NCBI RefSeq assembly: GCF_018215265.2
Contig: NZ_CP136562.1
Span: 4,216,001 to 4,280,000, forward strand
Direction of reading: 5' to 3'
DNA length: 64,000 nt
Source: Paenarthrobacter sp. GOM3
Lineage (GTDB): Bacteria; Actinomycetota; Actinomycetes; Actinomycetales; Micrococcaceae
The translations under genes and the position numbers were made by a program. The notes beneath the pieces are model-generated. The model saw nothing but the letters and a program-made list of their open reading frames with translations. It had not been told where the DNA came from and did no database searches. Numbering within the stretch: position 1 is the stretch's first letter; each line of letters begins with the position of its first letter. Below are positions 19,342 through 27,192 of the stretch, piece after piece.

Positions 19342-19356
19342 TTCCGTTCAACGGAA
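19342..19356. promoter_or_regulatory. IclR-type operator upstream of pobA
   Basis: TTCCGTTCAACGGAA has perfect 7-base arms and a single central base. It lies between pobA and the IclR-family gene. A related site sits at 20154-20168, in front of the regulator and transporter genes. Confidence 0.7.
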
Positions 19357-19364
19357 ATCGAGGG

Positions 19365-20123
19365 CTAGGCGAGTTGGCGTCCGATTCCCCGGGCGGCAGT
19401 CTGAAGGGCCGGCACCAGCGCCTGGAGCCGCATCTCGGCCAGGGGCACTACGACCCCCAATGCGGCAACCGTCTTCCGCTTCCCGTTCATCACCGGGACG
19501 GCGATGCCCCATGTATCGGGATCTACCACCCCAGCCAATTGCGCATACCCCTGTTGGGCGGCTTCGGCCAGGAGATGGCGGACGACGTCGGCGCTCACCT
19601 TCCCGGCCGGGTCGTTGAACTGCCGGAGGTACTCGGTTTGCAACTCCCGGGACTGGTGCGACATCAGGGCCAAGCCGGCTGAGGAGATGTGCACGGGCAT
19701 GCGACCAGCAATTTGGGCGCGGTTGGCCACCGACCCGCGGCGGGAGAGCCTTTCCACAAACAGCGCTTCCCACCCATCCAGGACAGCCAGGTTCACGTTC
19801 TGGTTGAGGACTTGCTGAATGTCCTCCATGAACGGCATCGCTGCCGTCCGGAGGGCCAGTGTGGGCGAATTCCGGTTGACGAGTTCCCACAGGCGCAATC
19901 CCAAACGGACCGTGCCGCCGGCCCCAAGGTCCAGAAGCCCATGGTGGGAAAGCTGACGGACCAGCCTGTGGGCAGATGACAACGGGAGCCCCGCCCGATC
20001 TGCCAACTCCGTCAGCTGCAGAGTGGTGACACCCTCAGGGAATGCCTCGATGACCCGCACCACGCGGTCCACCACGGAATCCCCGGATGCGGAGTTAGCC
20101 ACGATGCCATCCTCAGTTAGAGC
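19365..20123 (-). CDS. IclR-family regulator, PobR/PcaR-like
   Basis: A 252-residue IclR regulator. The winged helix covers about residues 17-75 (DRVVRVIEAFPEGVTTLQLTELADRAGLPLSSAHRLVRQL), and the effector domain follows with GRMPVHISSAGLALMS and the conserved WGIAVPVMNGKRKTVAALGVVVP. It lies between pobA and a divergent aromatic-acid transporter, so it very probably senses 4-hydroxybenzoate or protocatechuate. An in-frame start at 20159 would place the first codons inside a probable operator (20154-20168), so the MALTEDG start at 20123 is preferred, although its ribosome site is weak. Expected to act on pobA, the transporter and itself. Confidence 0.85.
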   Translation of the reverse strand, partial: ALTEDGIVANSASGDSVVDRVVRVIEAFPEGVTTLQLTELADRAGLPLSSAHRLVRQLSHHGLLDLGAGGTVRLGLRLWELVNRNSPTLALRTAAMPFMEDIQQVLNQNVNLAVLDGWEALFVERLSRRGSVANRAQIAGRMPVHISSAGLALMSHQSRELQTEYLRQFNDPAGKVSADVVRHLLAEAAQQGYAQLAGVVDPDTWGIAVPVMNGKRKTVAALGVVVPLAEMRLQALVPALQTAARGIGRQLA

Positions 20124-20153
20124 CATCCAGAACAGAAAGCACCGAACGACGCC

Positions 20154-20168
20154 TTCCATTCAATGGTA
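20154..20168. promoter_or_regulatory. Second, degenerate IclR-type operator
   Basis: TTCCATTCAATGGTA matches 12 of 15 positions of the palindrome at 19342-19356 and retains the CCATT-C-AATGG symmetry. It lies in the divergent promoter region of the IclR and transporter genes. Confidence 0.55.
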
Positions 20169-20278
20169 GAACGTGTGCCAGACAACATTCCACGGTGATA
20201 CAACTCTCATAACCGACCGGCCGTTCTGGCGGCTGGGACCATCATCAAAACGCACCACCACGACGTACCGAGGACGCT

Positions 20279-21556
20279 ATGCCAACGATGACATCTGCCC
20301 ACCGCTCTCAATGGCCCGTTTGGCTGTGTTGGCTAGCCATGGTGCTGGACGGCTTCGACTTGGTCGTCCTGGGGACTGTCATACCCACACTCATCAAGAC
20401 CGGGGAGTTGGGCTTTGATGCAGTAGGGGCCACCTTCGCCGCCACCATCTCCCTGGTGGGCGTAGGCCTGGGTGCGCTGTTCATCGCACCCCTCTCCGAC
20501 ACGTTCGGCCGCCGCAAACTGCTGATCGCATGCGTTGCCGGCTTCTCGGTCTTCACCATAGGCGTCGCGTTCGCACCGAACGTGGCAGTGTTCTCCGTGT
20601 TGCGCCTCCTTGCCGGGTTGGGGCTGGGCGCATGCCTTCCCGCCGCCCTGGCCTACATGAACGATTACGCCCCGGCGGGCTCAGCCGGTAAATCCACCAC
20701 CCGGACCATGACGGGGTACCACGTTGGCGCCGTCGCAACCGCTTTGCTGGCAATCCTGATCGTCCCGAACTGGCGGCTCATGTTTATCATTGGCGGCGCT
20801 GCCGGCCTGGTCCTGCTGCCTTTCCTTTGGGCGAAGCTGCCCGAGTCCCTGCCCGAAGCAGCCCACGCCGCGTCCACGCCGGCTACCAAGGCCCCGGCCG
20901 CCGTCGTGCGTTCCGCTGAAAGCAGCCAGGCCGCGCCCAAGACCGGTTTCCGTGACCTGCTGCAGAAGCCATACCCCCTGGTTGCCCTGGGTATCGGCAT
21001 CGCTTCATTCATGGGGCTGTTGCTGGTTTACGGGCTGAACACCTGGCTTCCACAGCTGATGGCCGCCGCCGGATACCCGGTAAGCACTGGCCTGACGCTG
21101 CTGTTGGTCCTGAACCTGGGCGCTGTTGCTGGCCTGTTCCTGGCCGGATTCCTCGCCGACAAGCACGGAACCAAGAAGATCGTTTTGCTGTGGTTTGGAT
21201 TGTCCGCGGTGCTCCTGGCAATCCTCAGCGTCAAGATCCCGAACGAATTCCTGCTCAATGCCGCCGTGTTCGTCACCGGCGTTTTCGTCTTCAGCTCCCA
21301 GGTACTGGTTTATGCGTGGGTCAGCCAGTTGTTCCCACCCCGGCTCAGGGGAACCGCGCTGGGCTTCGCCGCCGGCGTTGGCAGGCTCGGCGCAATCGTC
21401 GGCCCGGCAGTAACGGGAACATTGGTTGCTGCCAACATCGCCTACCCGGCGGGCTTCTACGTGTTCGCGATCGCCGGACTGTTGGCCGTTGCCGCCTTGG
21501 TCCTGGTGCCCCGCGAAGTCAAAACCGCCGACCCTAACGTGCTCGCGGGTCGCTAA
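20279..21556 (+). CDS. AAHS-family aromatic acid:H+ symporter (PcaK-like)
   Basis: A 425-residue MFS transporter of the aromatic acid:H+ symporter family, with 12 predicted helices. The family signature DGFD is in helix 1 (Asp24-Gly-Phe-Asp27, MVLDGFDLVVLGTVIP). The loop 2-3 motif is SDTFGRRKLL and the loop 8-9 motif is ADKHGTKK. A long central cytoplasmic loop (about 195-215) is Ala/Pro-rich. GAGGA precedes the ATG. Next to pobA and an IclR regulator the likely substrate is 4-hydroxybenzoate, possibly also protocatechuate. Its 3' end overlaps the HPt-like gene on the other strand by four bases. Confidence 0.9.
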   Translation: MPTMTSAHRSQWPVWLCWLAMVLDGFDLVVLGTVIPTLIKTGELGFDAVGATFAATISLVGVGLGALFIAPLSDTFGRRKLLIACVAGFSVFTIGVAFAPNVAVFSVLRLLAGLGLGACLPAALAYMNDYAPAGSAGKSTTRTMTGYHVGAVATALLAILIVPNWRLMFIIGGAAGLVLLPFLWAKLPESLPEAAHAASTPATKAPAAVVRSAESSQAAPKTGFRDLLQKPYPLVALGIGIASFMGLLLVYGLNTWLPQLMAAAGYPVSTGLTLLLVLNLGAVAGLFLAGFLADKHGTKKIVLLWFGLSAVLLAILSVKIPNEFLLNAAVFVTGVFVFSSQVLVYAWVSQLFPPRLRGTALGFAAGVGRLGAIVGPAVTGTLVAANIAYPAGFYVFAIAGLLAVAALVLVPREVKTADPNVLAGR

Positions 21557-21969
21557 ACCTGCCTCGGTGCCCGGGGCGGCCGGGGCGGCCGACACAGGGA
21601 CCTCTGCGCAGTGCCGAGCAGTTGCGGCCCCGCCGCAAAGCACCGGTCGGTTGAGCGTCGCAGCTCCGGCAGCGCCTGGACTGCGACGTCCAAGTGGTCT
21701 TCACGAATCATCATTTCAATGGCCCGGCACTGGTCTTCTGTCTCCAGTGCGCCCACCATGGCAGAGGAGATCTTGAGGCTCAGGATGGCATCCATGCTCG
21801 CCTCCCTGTCGCCTTGGCACAGCCCTATGGAGATCCTCAGGATCCTTCCGGGCAACATCGACAGATAGGTCGAGAGGAAACGGAGCGCCGGCCGGGAGTC
21901 GCCCAACTCCTCGGCCAGCGCCTGCAGCCTGCACGGTTCCAGTGCGGGAATACCCGCTCCCTCACTCAC
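21553..21969 (-). CDS. HPt-like protein lacking the phospho-accepting histidine
   Basis: A 138-residue, mostly helical protein. Residues 10-90 fit a histidine phosphotransfer (HPt) domain: LQALAEELGDSRPALRFLSTYLSMLPGRI for the first helices, then AILSLKISSAMVGALETED at the place of the HPt core (H-x-L-K-G-x-x-x-x-x-G-A). At the histidine position there is Leu63, and the Gly after Lys is Ile67, so it cannot carry the usual phosphoryl group. A Pro/Arg-rich tail follows. Its start overlaps the stop of the sipW gene by eight bases, so the two are translationally coupled. It may be a docking or regulatory protein for surface-protein export. The family call is by pattern only. Confidence 0.65.
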   Translation of the reverse strand: MSEGAGIPALEPCRLQALAEELGDSRPALRFLSTYLSMLPGRILRISIGLCQGDREASMDAILSLKISSAMVGALETEDQCRAIEMMIREDHLDVAVQALPELRRSTDRCFAAGPQLLGTAQRSLCRPPRPPRAPRQV

Positions 21970-22672
21970 CGCTGGCCGCCTTCGGCTCGGCGACGCCCTT
22001 CGGCGTCGTCTTGGTGCTGTCCTTGGTCCAGATGGAGGCGAGCATGCCGATCACCAGGATTGCCGGCGCGCCGTACATCAGGATGTTTCGAACCATGGGT
22101 TCGCGGAGCGCACGGATCGCGTTGCCCACGTACGGGATGGTTGCCACCTGCTTGTCCACGGTCTTGCCCTGCAAGGTGGCGATCCATGGATCGATGCCGT
22201 TGTTGGCGTCGCCCTTGGTCTGCACAGCCACGCCGCCATCGGCCGTTGCGGTGATTTCGGTGATGCGGTGGGTTTCCACCCGCTGGTCTTCAACCGGAAT
22301 GTGGTAGGTGATGATGTCGCCGACTTTGACGTCGGCGATGGGGGTGGGGACCGTCACGACGACGTCGCCCGGGTTGATCAGCGGGGCCATGGAGCCGGTC
22401 AGCATGGTGGACGTCTGGTAGCCCAGCACCCGCGGGCCGATCGCAAGGAACAGGAACACCAGCGCCGCCAGGACCAGCATGCCGATGCCGACGGACTTAA
22501 CAACCAGGCCCGCAACCCGACGGGCCGCGCGTTGGGTGCCTGCGGCACTCGCAACGGCGGCACTCTCGACGGCGACACTCGGGGCTACGTGCTCGACGGC
22601 GGCACTCGGGGCGGCTTTCTCGGAACGCCGGCCGCGGAGGGCTGGGGTGGGGATGGTGCTCAGTGCGCTCAT
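21962..22672 (-). CDS. sipW: Signal peptidase I, SipW/ER type
   Basis: A 236-residue type I signal peptidase of the SipW / archaeal-ER class. An Ala-rich cytoplasmic N-terminus is followed by a membrane helix (about 58-80), then the catalytic serine Ser94 in MLTGSMAPLINPGD. At the general-base position it has His135 (VETHRITEI) in place of Lys, as in SipW. The GDIITYHIP strand and KGDANNGID motif complete the core. A second membrane helix lies near 205-220. It is downstream of the CalY/TasA-like gene across a terminator. It should process the SipW-type exported proteins encoded here and at 29.5-32.7 kb. The start at 22672 is preferred over upstream in-frame starts because AGGAC precedes it. 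Confidence 0.9.
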   Translation of the reverse strand: MSALSTIPTPALRGRRSEKAAPSAAVEHVAPSVAVESAAVASAAGTQRAARRVAGLVVKSVGIGMLVLAALVFLFLAIGPRVLGYQTSTMLTGSMAPLINPGDVVVTVPTPIADVKVGDIITYHIPVEDQRVETHRITEITATADGGVAVQTKGDANNGIDPWIATLQGKTVDKQVATIPYVGNAIRALREPMVRNILMYGAPAILVIGMLASIWTKDSTKTTPKGVAEPKAASGE

Positions 22673-22776
22673 TGTCCTGGCGTTCCTTCCGGTAGGGGTT
22701 TCGTCTTGTGTTTCCCAGTGTGAATGGCATGGCTCAGGCTTGCTGCGGAAATTCCTCAAGTCTGGCTCAGGAAAAG

Positions 22777-22820
22777 CCGGCGGACCTGATCGGGCAGGGG
22801 GGACGCCCGATCAGGCCCGG
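22777..22820 (-). terminator. Terminator/attenuator between the CalY-like gene and sipW
   Basis: An 11-bp core stem CCTGATCGGGC/GCCCGATCAGG, extended by GCCGG/CCGGC. On the minus strand it is followed by TTTTCC. It lies 13 bases after the stop of the CalY-like gene and would lower transcription into sipW. Confidence 0.75.
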
Positions 22821-22832
22821 CGGGGCTGGTGG

Positions 22833-23438
22833 TTACTTGGTGGTTTCGGTGCGTTGGGTGCCGGTGAAGGAGAAGGCGATGGTGGAGGTGGCGCCTTGGA
22901 AGGTGTTGTCCGCGGTGGTGGGGAAGGCGGTGGTGACTTTGAGGTTGTCGGTCTTGGCGTTGGTCAGGGAGGTCAGGTTGTTCAGGACCTTGTTCGCGGC
23001 GATCACCGGGCCGGAGGCCAGGACGGTGGTTTTGGTGCCGGCGCAGGTGTAGGGGGCGGCGGTGCCGGTCCAGGCGACGGAGCAGTTTTCGATGGTCAGC
23101 TGCAGGCCGTTGGTGGTGTCAGTGGTGAGCAGGGACCCGGTGGCGCCGGCGGAGGTGGTGAGGGTGACGTTGTTCAGGTCTGAGTTTCCGGTGTTGGCCA
23201 GGGTGACGAGCTTTTCGACTTTGTCGCCGGGCAGCAGGCCGGCGACGGGGACGTTGAGGGTGTTGTTGGCGCCGGTGCCCAGGGCGATGGTGACGGTTCC
23301 TGCGGTGACGGCCTGGGAGGCTGAGGTGGAGGAGGTGAACGCGCCGTAGGTTCCCATGCCAGCGACGGCGGCTGCGGTGCCGACCAGTGCGACGGAGGCG
23401 AGGATCTTGCCGGAGGTGGTCTTGAGGCTGATGGCCAT
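22833..23438 (-). CDS. CalY/TasA-like SipW-dependent exported protein
   Basis: A 201-residue exported protein. The N-terminus has the SipW-type signal peptide: KTTSGKILASVALVGTAAAVAGMGTYGAFTSSTSA, with the cleavage region around GTYGAFT, as in TasA and CalY. The mature part is Thr/Ser/Asn-rich and predicted all-beta, with AGTVTIALGTGANNTLNVPVAGLLPGDKVEKLVTLANTGNSDLNNVTL, close to the camelysin/TasA pattern of a jelly-roll fibre subunit. Two cysteines (in ENCSVAW and YTCAG) could form a disulfide. AGGAC precedes the start at 23438; the longer frame upstream is not supported. It is likely to form surface fibres or a biofilm matrix. Confidence 0.85.
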   Translation of the reverse strand: MAISLKTTSGKILASVALVGTAAAVAGMGTYGAFTSSTSASQAVTAGTVTIALGTGANNTLNVPVAGLLPGDKVEKLVTLANTGNSDLNNVTLTTSAGATGSLLTTDTTNGLQLTIENCSVAWTGTAAPYTCAGTKTTVLASGPVIAANKVLNNLTSLTNAKTDNLKVTTAFPTTADNTFQGATSTIAFSFTGTQRTETTK

Positions 23439-23657
23439 GGGAATCAGTGTCCTTTCGGTAGGCCACCGTGAGACCGGCCGGCCAGTTCGCGTCAGCCTGT
23501 TTGGCTGACAGGAATTACTTTGCCGGGCCACCCTCAAGAACCAATCCTGCAAACCCGCAACAGTCCCTCAGGAAAACCTCAAGACTTTTTGCAACTTCTA
23601 AGGCTCCTTATGAAACACTGCTTGATGCATATGGACAGGCGATGAAAGGGCAAGTCA

Positions 23658-24413
23658 ATGCCGATGTGGTTGCAGGCCCTGATGTGGGGAACCTTGGCAG
23701 GTGGGGCCTTGGTCCTGGGCGCTGGTGTCGCGTGGATGTGGAAAGTACCTGCCAAGGTGGTGTCCACGGTCATGGCCTTCGGCGCCGGGGTCCTGATATC
23801 TGCACTGGCCTTCGAGCTGGTGGACGAGGCCGTGGACGGCGGCGGATTGCTCCCCACGGTCCTCGGCTTCCTTTTGGGCGCACTGATCTTTGTGGGCTCC
23901 AACGTATTGTTGGCCCGCGCGGGCGCGAAGCACCGGAAGCGTTCCAGTGAGCCACAGCCCACCGAGAAGGATTCGCCGGGAAGCGGTACCGCTATCGCCG
24001 TGGGTGCGCTCATTGACGGCATACCCGAGTCGGTTGTCCTTGGCGTGGGACTCCTGGCCGGTGGCGCCGTGAGTCCGGCGATGCTGGCCGCCGTCTTCAT
24101 CTCCAATGTCCCCGAAGGCCTGTCCAGCACTGCAGGCATGAAGAAGTCCGGACGCAGCCCGGCCTACGTGTTCGGTACCTGGATTGGCATCGCGGTCTTC
24201 AGCGGACTTGCTGCCCTGGTGGGTTACACCGCCCTCGAGAACGCGCCTGAAACTGTGATCGCCTTCATTACTTCTATCGCGGCCGGCGGTATTTTGGCGA
24301 TGCTGGCCGACACGATGATTCCCGAAGCTTTCGAGGAGCACCACAACCTGACCGGGCTGACGGCCGCCGTCGGGTTCCTTAGCGCCTTCACGATTCACCA
24401 CGTCGGGGGCTGA
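23658..24413 (+). CDS. ZIP-family divalent metal transporter
   Basis: A 251-residue membrane protein of the ZIP family with about eight helices. The metal-site helices are VGALIDGIPESVVLGVGL (the usual His of HNIPEG is Asp here), FISNVPEGLSSTAGM, and LADTMIPEAFEEHH. A charged loop (about 85-110, HRKRSSEPQPTEKDS) separates helices 3 and 4 as in ZIP proteins. Zinc is the usual substrate, but manganese or iron are possible. It stands alone and is divergent from the CalY-like gene across 219 bases. No Zur-like box was recognised. Confidence 0.85.
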   Translation: MPMWLQALMWGTLAGGALVLGAGVAWMWKVPAKVVSTVMAFGAGVLISALAFELVDEAVDGGGLLPTVLGFLLGALIFVGSNVLLARAGAKHRKRSSEPQPTEKDSPGSGTAIAVGALIDGIPESVVLGVGLLAGGAVSPAMLAAVFISNVPEGLSSTAGMKKSGRSPAYVFGTWIGIAVFSGLAALVGYTALENAPETVIAFITSIAAGGILAMLADTMIPEAFEEHHNLTGLTAAVGFLSAFTIHHVGG

Positions 24414-24445
24414 GCTCCGGAATTGCTCCGGCGGCCGGCCCTGCC

Positions 24446-25696
24446 TCAGGCAGGCAGTAGTCCAAGCAACGGCAACGTGACCGCCGTCGATACCGCCATG
24501 GCGGCCGTGTTGCCAATGACCGGGTGGAAATCGGCGGGCAGCTTTGCGGAGAAAGCCCGGGCCAGGGGTGGTGCCAAAACTGCACCCAGGATCGCCCCGC
24601 CGACGACGCCGGACCAGGAGCCCCCGGTTGCGAGGACCGCCGCCGGGGCTACGGACACCACGGACGCATACGTCGCAACCCAACCCTCGTTCAGGTAGCA
24701 GCCCCGCCAGAGGACGACGCCGATGGCCGAGGTGAGCGCCTGCGCGAACAGGATGTGGGGGAGCAGGTTGGTCCCGTAGGCCGGCAGCCCCGGGTCTAGG
24801 ATATACGCCACCGCAGCCCCGGAAATCATGCCAACGCTGGCGAGCCCCTTGGCGATAAAGTGGGTCTCCGTGAAGTCCCGGATGACCCGCCGCGCAGCCC
24901 ACAGAGCGTCAGCCCACAGAGCGTCAGCCCACGGAGCTTCCCCGAGGACCGTCCGGTTAATGCCCGACGTCGGCAGGTTCCGTTCTGGTTGGAGGCCCGG
25001 CTCGTGCAGGTCAAGCCACGGCAATCGTCGTGCGACCAGGAACGCGAGGACGGACCCCACGGACATCGCCAGGACGTTTGCCGCCACAGGCGGCAGGCCA
25101 AGGGGGCTGGCGACAGTGGGGATGAAAATCAATGCCAAGGGCGTGACGGTGGCTGCACCGAGCACCGCGCCTGTGATGCACGTCCTCCACCCCGGCCCAT
25201 AGAGGATCACCATGGCCGGGGCTACGCAAACGAAAGGCACGAACGTTGGCTGCCACCCGTCGTCGAGCATCCATCCGAACGCAAGATTGGACAGCAACAA
25301 ACTCAACGAAGCCGATGCAAGGATCCAAGGACCCAGGCCCCCACCCCGCTTGTCCCGGCCCCGCTCAACCCGGCCCCGCCGGCGGCCGATCCACCACGAC
25401 AACCCGGCCCCGGCCAACAGTCCAAGGGCTGCGAGGTCCGACTTGTAGAAGAGCGGCTCAGTCATGTCCCCCAGTAACCACCTCGCAGCAGCCACCGGGG
25501 ACTCCGCCGCAGCCTCGGCCCAGCCGGAGTAGCCGGGCCCAAGGTGCGGGGATCGCTGCCCCAACACCTGCAGGACCACAGCGAGGACGCCCATGATGGC
25601 GGTGACTCCGAAGGCGCCCACGGCTGTCCCGAAGATGCCGGGCTTGCGGGTCTGTCCCGGCCGCCCTTTGATGACGGCGGCGGCTGAAGAGTGCAT
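24446..25696 (-). CDS. Membrane protein with internal duplication, unknown function
   Basis: A 416-residue integral membrane protein with roughly ten helices and no family that I recognise. The sequence consists of two related halves. Residues about 145-205 (DDGWQPTFVPFVCVAPAMV, then ITGAVLGAATVTPLA) match about 330-385 (NEGWVATYASVVSVAPAAV, then VGGAILGAVLAPPLA), and each half is preceded by a MTEPLF / FTETHF helix start. The linker between the halves holds WADAL repeated in tandem. This suggests an inverted or parallel two-domain channel or transporter built by gene duplication. It is convergent with the ZIP gene; the two stops are 32 bases apart. Confidence 0.7.
   Translation of the reverse strand: MHSSAAAVIKGRPGQTRKPGIFGTAVGAFGVTAIMGVLAVVLQVLGQRSPHLGPGYSGWAEAAAESPVAAARWLLGDMTEPLFYKSDLAALGLLAGAGLSWWIGRRRGRVERGRDKRGGGLGPWILASASLSLLLSNLAFGWMLDDGWQPTFVPFVCVAPAMVILYGPGWRTCITGAVLGAATVTPLALIFIPTVASPLGLPPVAANVLAMSVGSVLAFLVARRLPWLDLHEPGLQPERNLPTSGINRTVLGEAPWADALWADALWAARRVIRDFTETHFIAKGLASVGMISGAAVAYILDPGLPAYGTNLLPHILFAQALTSAIGVVLWRGCYLNEGWVATYASVVSVAPAAVLATGGSWSGVVGGAILGAVLAPPLARAFSAKLPADFHPVIGNTAAMAVSTAVTLPLLGLLPA
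24896..24937 (-). repeat. Tandem 15-bp repeat encoding WADAL
   Basis: AGCCCACAGAGCGTC occurs twice back to back (24896-24910, 24911-24925), followed by a partial third copy. It encodes WADAL in the linker between the halves of the duplicated membrane protein. Confidence 0.85.
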
Positions 25697-25998
25697 CGTT
25701 GGCCCTTAGCGTGCGGTGGGTGGTGACGTCGAGCAGCGTAGCCGAGCCCGGCGAGCCGCACCCAGCCGGGCTTGGACGGGAGAAATGTGACCGGCAGGGC
25801 CAGGACCACCCATGGTGGGACACTCACCTTTAGTGGGTGATCTTTATCGCCGTCCCTCTCCGCGAGACCGGTTTCGGGGCCTGGCTCCTGGTCCCTCTCG
25901 CGCTTCCCTGCCAGGCCAACAACGGCCGCTTAAAAGACCAGAGGCCCCGGCGCCTGCGTAGTGAAACGCTGCGACGGAGCCTCCAGGCTGTCAGCCAG
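25697..25998. other. Intergenic region without a recognised gene
   Basis: This 302-base stretch holds no convincing coding sequence. It should contain the minus-strand promoter of the duplicated membrane protein and the 3' end of the stress membrane protein transcript. Two small inverted repeats are seen, CCACC-CAT-GGTGG at 25806-25818 and CACC/GGGTG around 25824-25839. Neither is strong enough to assign. Confidence 0.5.
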
Positions 25999-26259
25999 TT
26001 ATGCCTTCTTGCGCGTAACCAGGCCCCAGATAACCAGTACGATCAGTGCGCCCACGATGGCCAGCAGCCAGGTGGACAGCGACCAGAACTCGTTGATGCC
26101 AACGTTGAACAGCGCGCTGCCGATCCATCCACCCAGGATGGCGCCAACGATGCCCAGGAGCAGCGTAGCGATCCAGCCGCCACCCTGACGGCCCGGCAGG
26201 ATGGCCTTGGCAATGGCGCCGGCGATCAAACCCAAAATAATCCAACCAATGATTCCCAT
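25999..26259 (-). CDS. GlsB/YeaQ/YmgE family stress membrane protein
   Basis: An 86-residue protein with three hydrophobic helices. It has the family start MGIIGWIILGLIAGAIAKAILPGRQGGGWIATLLLGIVGAILGGWIGS, typical of the transglycosylase-associated / GlsB-YeaQ group of general stress proteins. The C-terminus ends in a basic VTRKKA. GAGAG lies just upstream of the ATG. It is a single gene. The family name is historical and no enzymatic activity is expected; it is often induced by envelope or general stress. Confidence 0.9.
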   Translation of the reverse strand: MGIIGWIILGLIAGAIAKAILPGRQGGGWIATLLLGIVGAILGGWIGSALFNVGINEFWSLSTWLLAIVGALIVLVIWGLVTRKKA

Positions 26260-26331
26260 TTTTCATCTCTCTTTCGTGATTAGGTCCCAGTTCGGCATGA
26301 GAGCGCACGCCGCTATCGACCTGATTGATGG

Positions 26332-27192
26332 CTACCAGCTGAGCCGTCGGAGCATACCGACGGTTTGGCTGGCAGACGGTCTACCCGCCGGATCGGGGTC
26401 TGTCATGGCATGAAGCACCATGGACCAGCGCCGCCGTACCGTGCCGGGAATTCGGGGTTCCCCCAGGGTCCTTGCAACCATGGACTCGAGGGGAGGGCCA
26501 GGAAAAGCTTTTGTGCCGGTGAGGCATTCGAGGGCCACCAATCCCAGCGAATAGATGTCACTGGCAGCAGTTGACGTGCCCCCACAGACTTCTTCCGGGC
26601 TCAGGTAATGTGGCGTCCCGGATGAGGAGCTCGGCGCGGAATGCCGTCCGTTGAGGGCAATGCCGAAATCGGTCAGCTTGGCCACGCCTATACCGCCCGG
26701 GTCGCCTGCGAAGTCCACCAGGATGTTGCCGGGCTTGATGTCGTTGTGGACAATCCCGCGTCGATGAAGAAACGTCAGCGCCCTTGCGATTCCGCTCATC
26801 CACTCCATTGTTTGACGTGGAGAGGCCGGCCTTTCATCGAGGAGGGTCCGCAGGTCCTGGCCTTGGACCAGTTCCATCACAAGATAGTTGTGGCGGCCAT
26901 GGACGTCCTCGCCCCCGGTGGTTCCGGATGAGACCACCAGGGCGATGTTCTTGTGGTGCAACGGACCGTGGATGTCCAGCTCGCGGCGGAAAGGGGCGTC
27001 GTTGGCCGGTTCCGTGGCCCTGAAGATCTTGATGGCCACAGTGGAGCCTGCCTGGAGATCGAAGGCTTCCTTGACGTAGGCCTCGGATCCCCCGCCAAGC
27101 TGCTTGCCGAGCCGATAGCGTCCTCCAAGGACGACGTCGGAGGATGCGGCCCCGCGATCAACGCGGACGGCCGCAGTATCCATGAGCGTCAC
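26332..27192 (-). CDS. Soluble Hanks-type serine/threonine protein kinase
   Basis: A 286-residue kinase consisting of the catalytic domain only. The glycine loop is LGGGSEAYV (32-40), the ATP lysine is Lys55 (VAIKIF), the catalytic loop is VHNDIKPGN with Asp151, and the metal motif is DFG at 175-177. GTPHYLSPEEV matches the activation/P+1 segment. There is no membrane helix or PASTA domain, unlike PknB. It starts with GTG overlapping the stop of the zinc-ribbon gene (GTGA), or at ATG 27183, so the two are translationally coupled. The zinc-ribbon protein is a candidate partner or substrate. Residue HND in place of HRD is common in non-RD kinases. Confidence 0.88.
   Translation of the reverse strand: MTLMDTAAVRVDRGAASSDVVLGGRYRLGKQLGGGSEAYVKEAFDLQAGSTVAIKIFRATEPANDAPFRRELDIHGPLHHKNIALVVSSGTTGGEDVHGRHNYLVMELVQGQDLRTLLDERPASPRQTMEWMSGIARALTFLHRRGIVHNDIKPGNILVDFAGDPGGIGVAKLTDFGIALNGRHSAPSSSSGTPHYLSPEEVCGGTSTAASDIYSLGLVALECLTGTKAFPGPPLESMVARTLGEPRIPGTVRRRWSMVLHAMTDPDPAGRPSASQTVGMLRRLSW

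Noticed and set aside
23439..23657. Possible riboswitch in the leader of the CalY-like gene
   Set aside because: A GTCAGCC/GGCTGAC hairpin is visible, but no known riboswitch core follows; left unassigned.
23655..24902. Minus-strand open frame of 415 codons across the ZIP gene
   Set aside because: Antisense to a clear ZIP transporter; Gly/Arg/His-rich with no domain.
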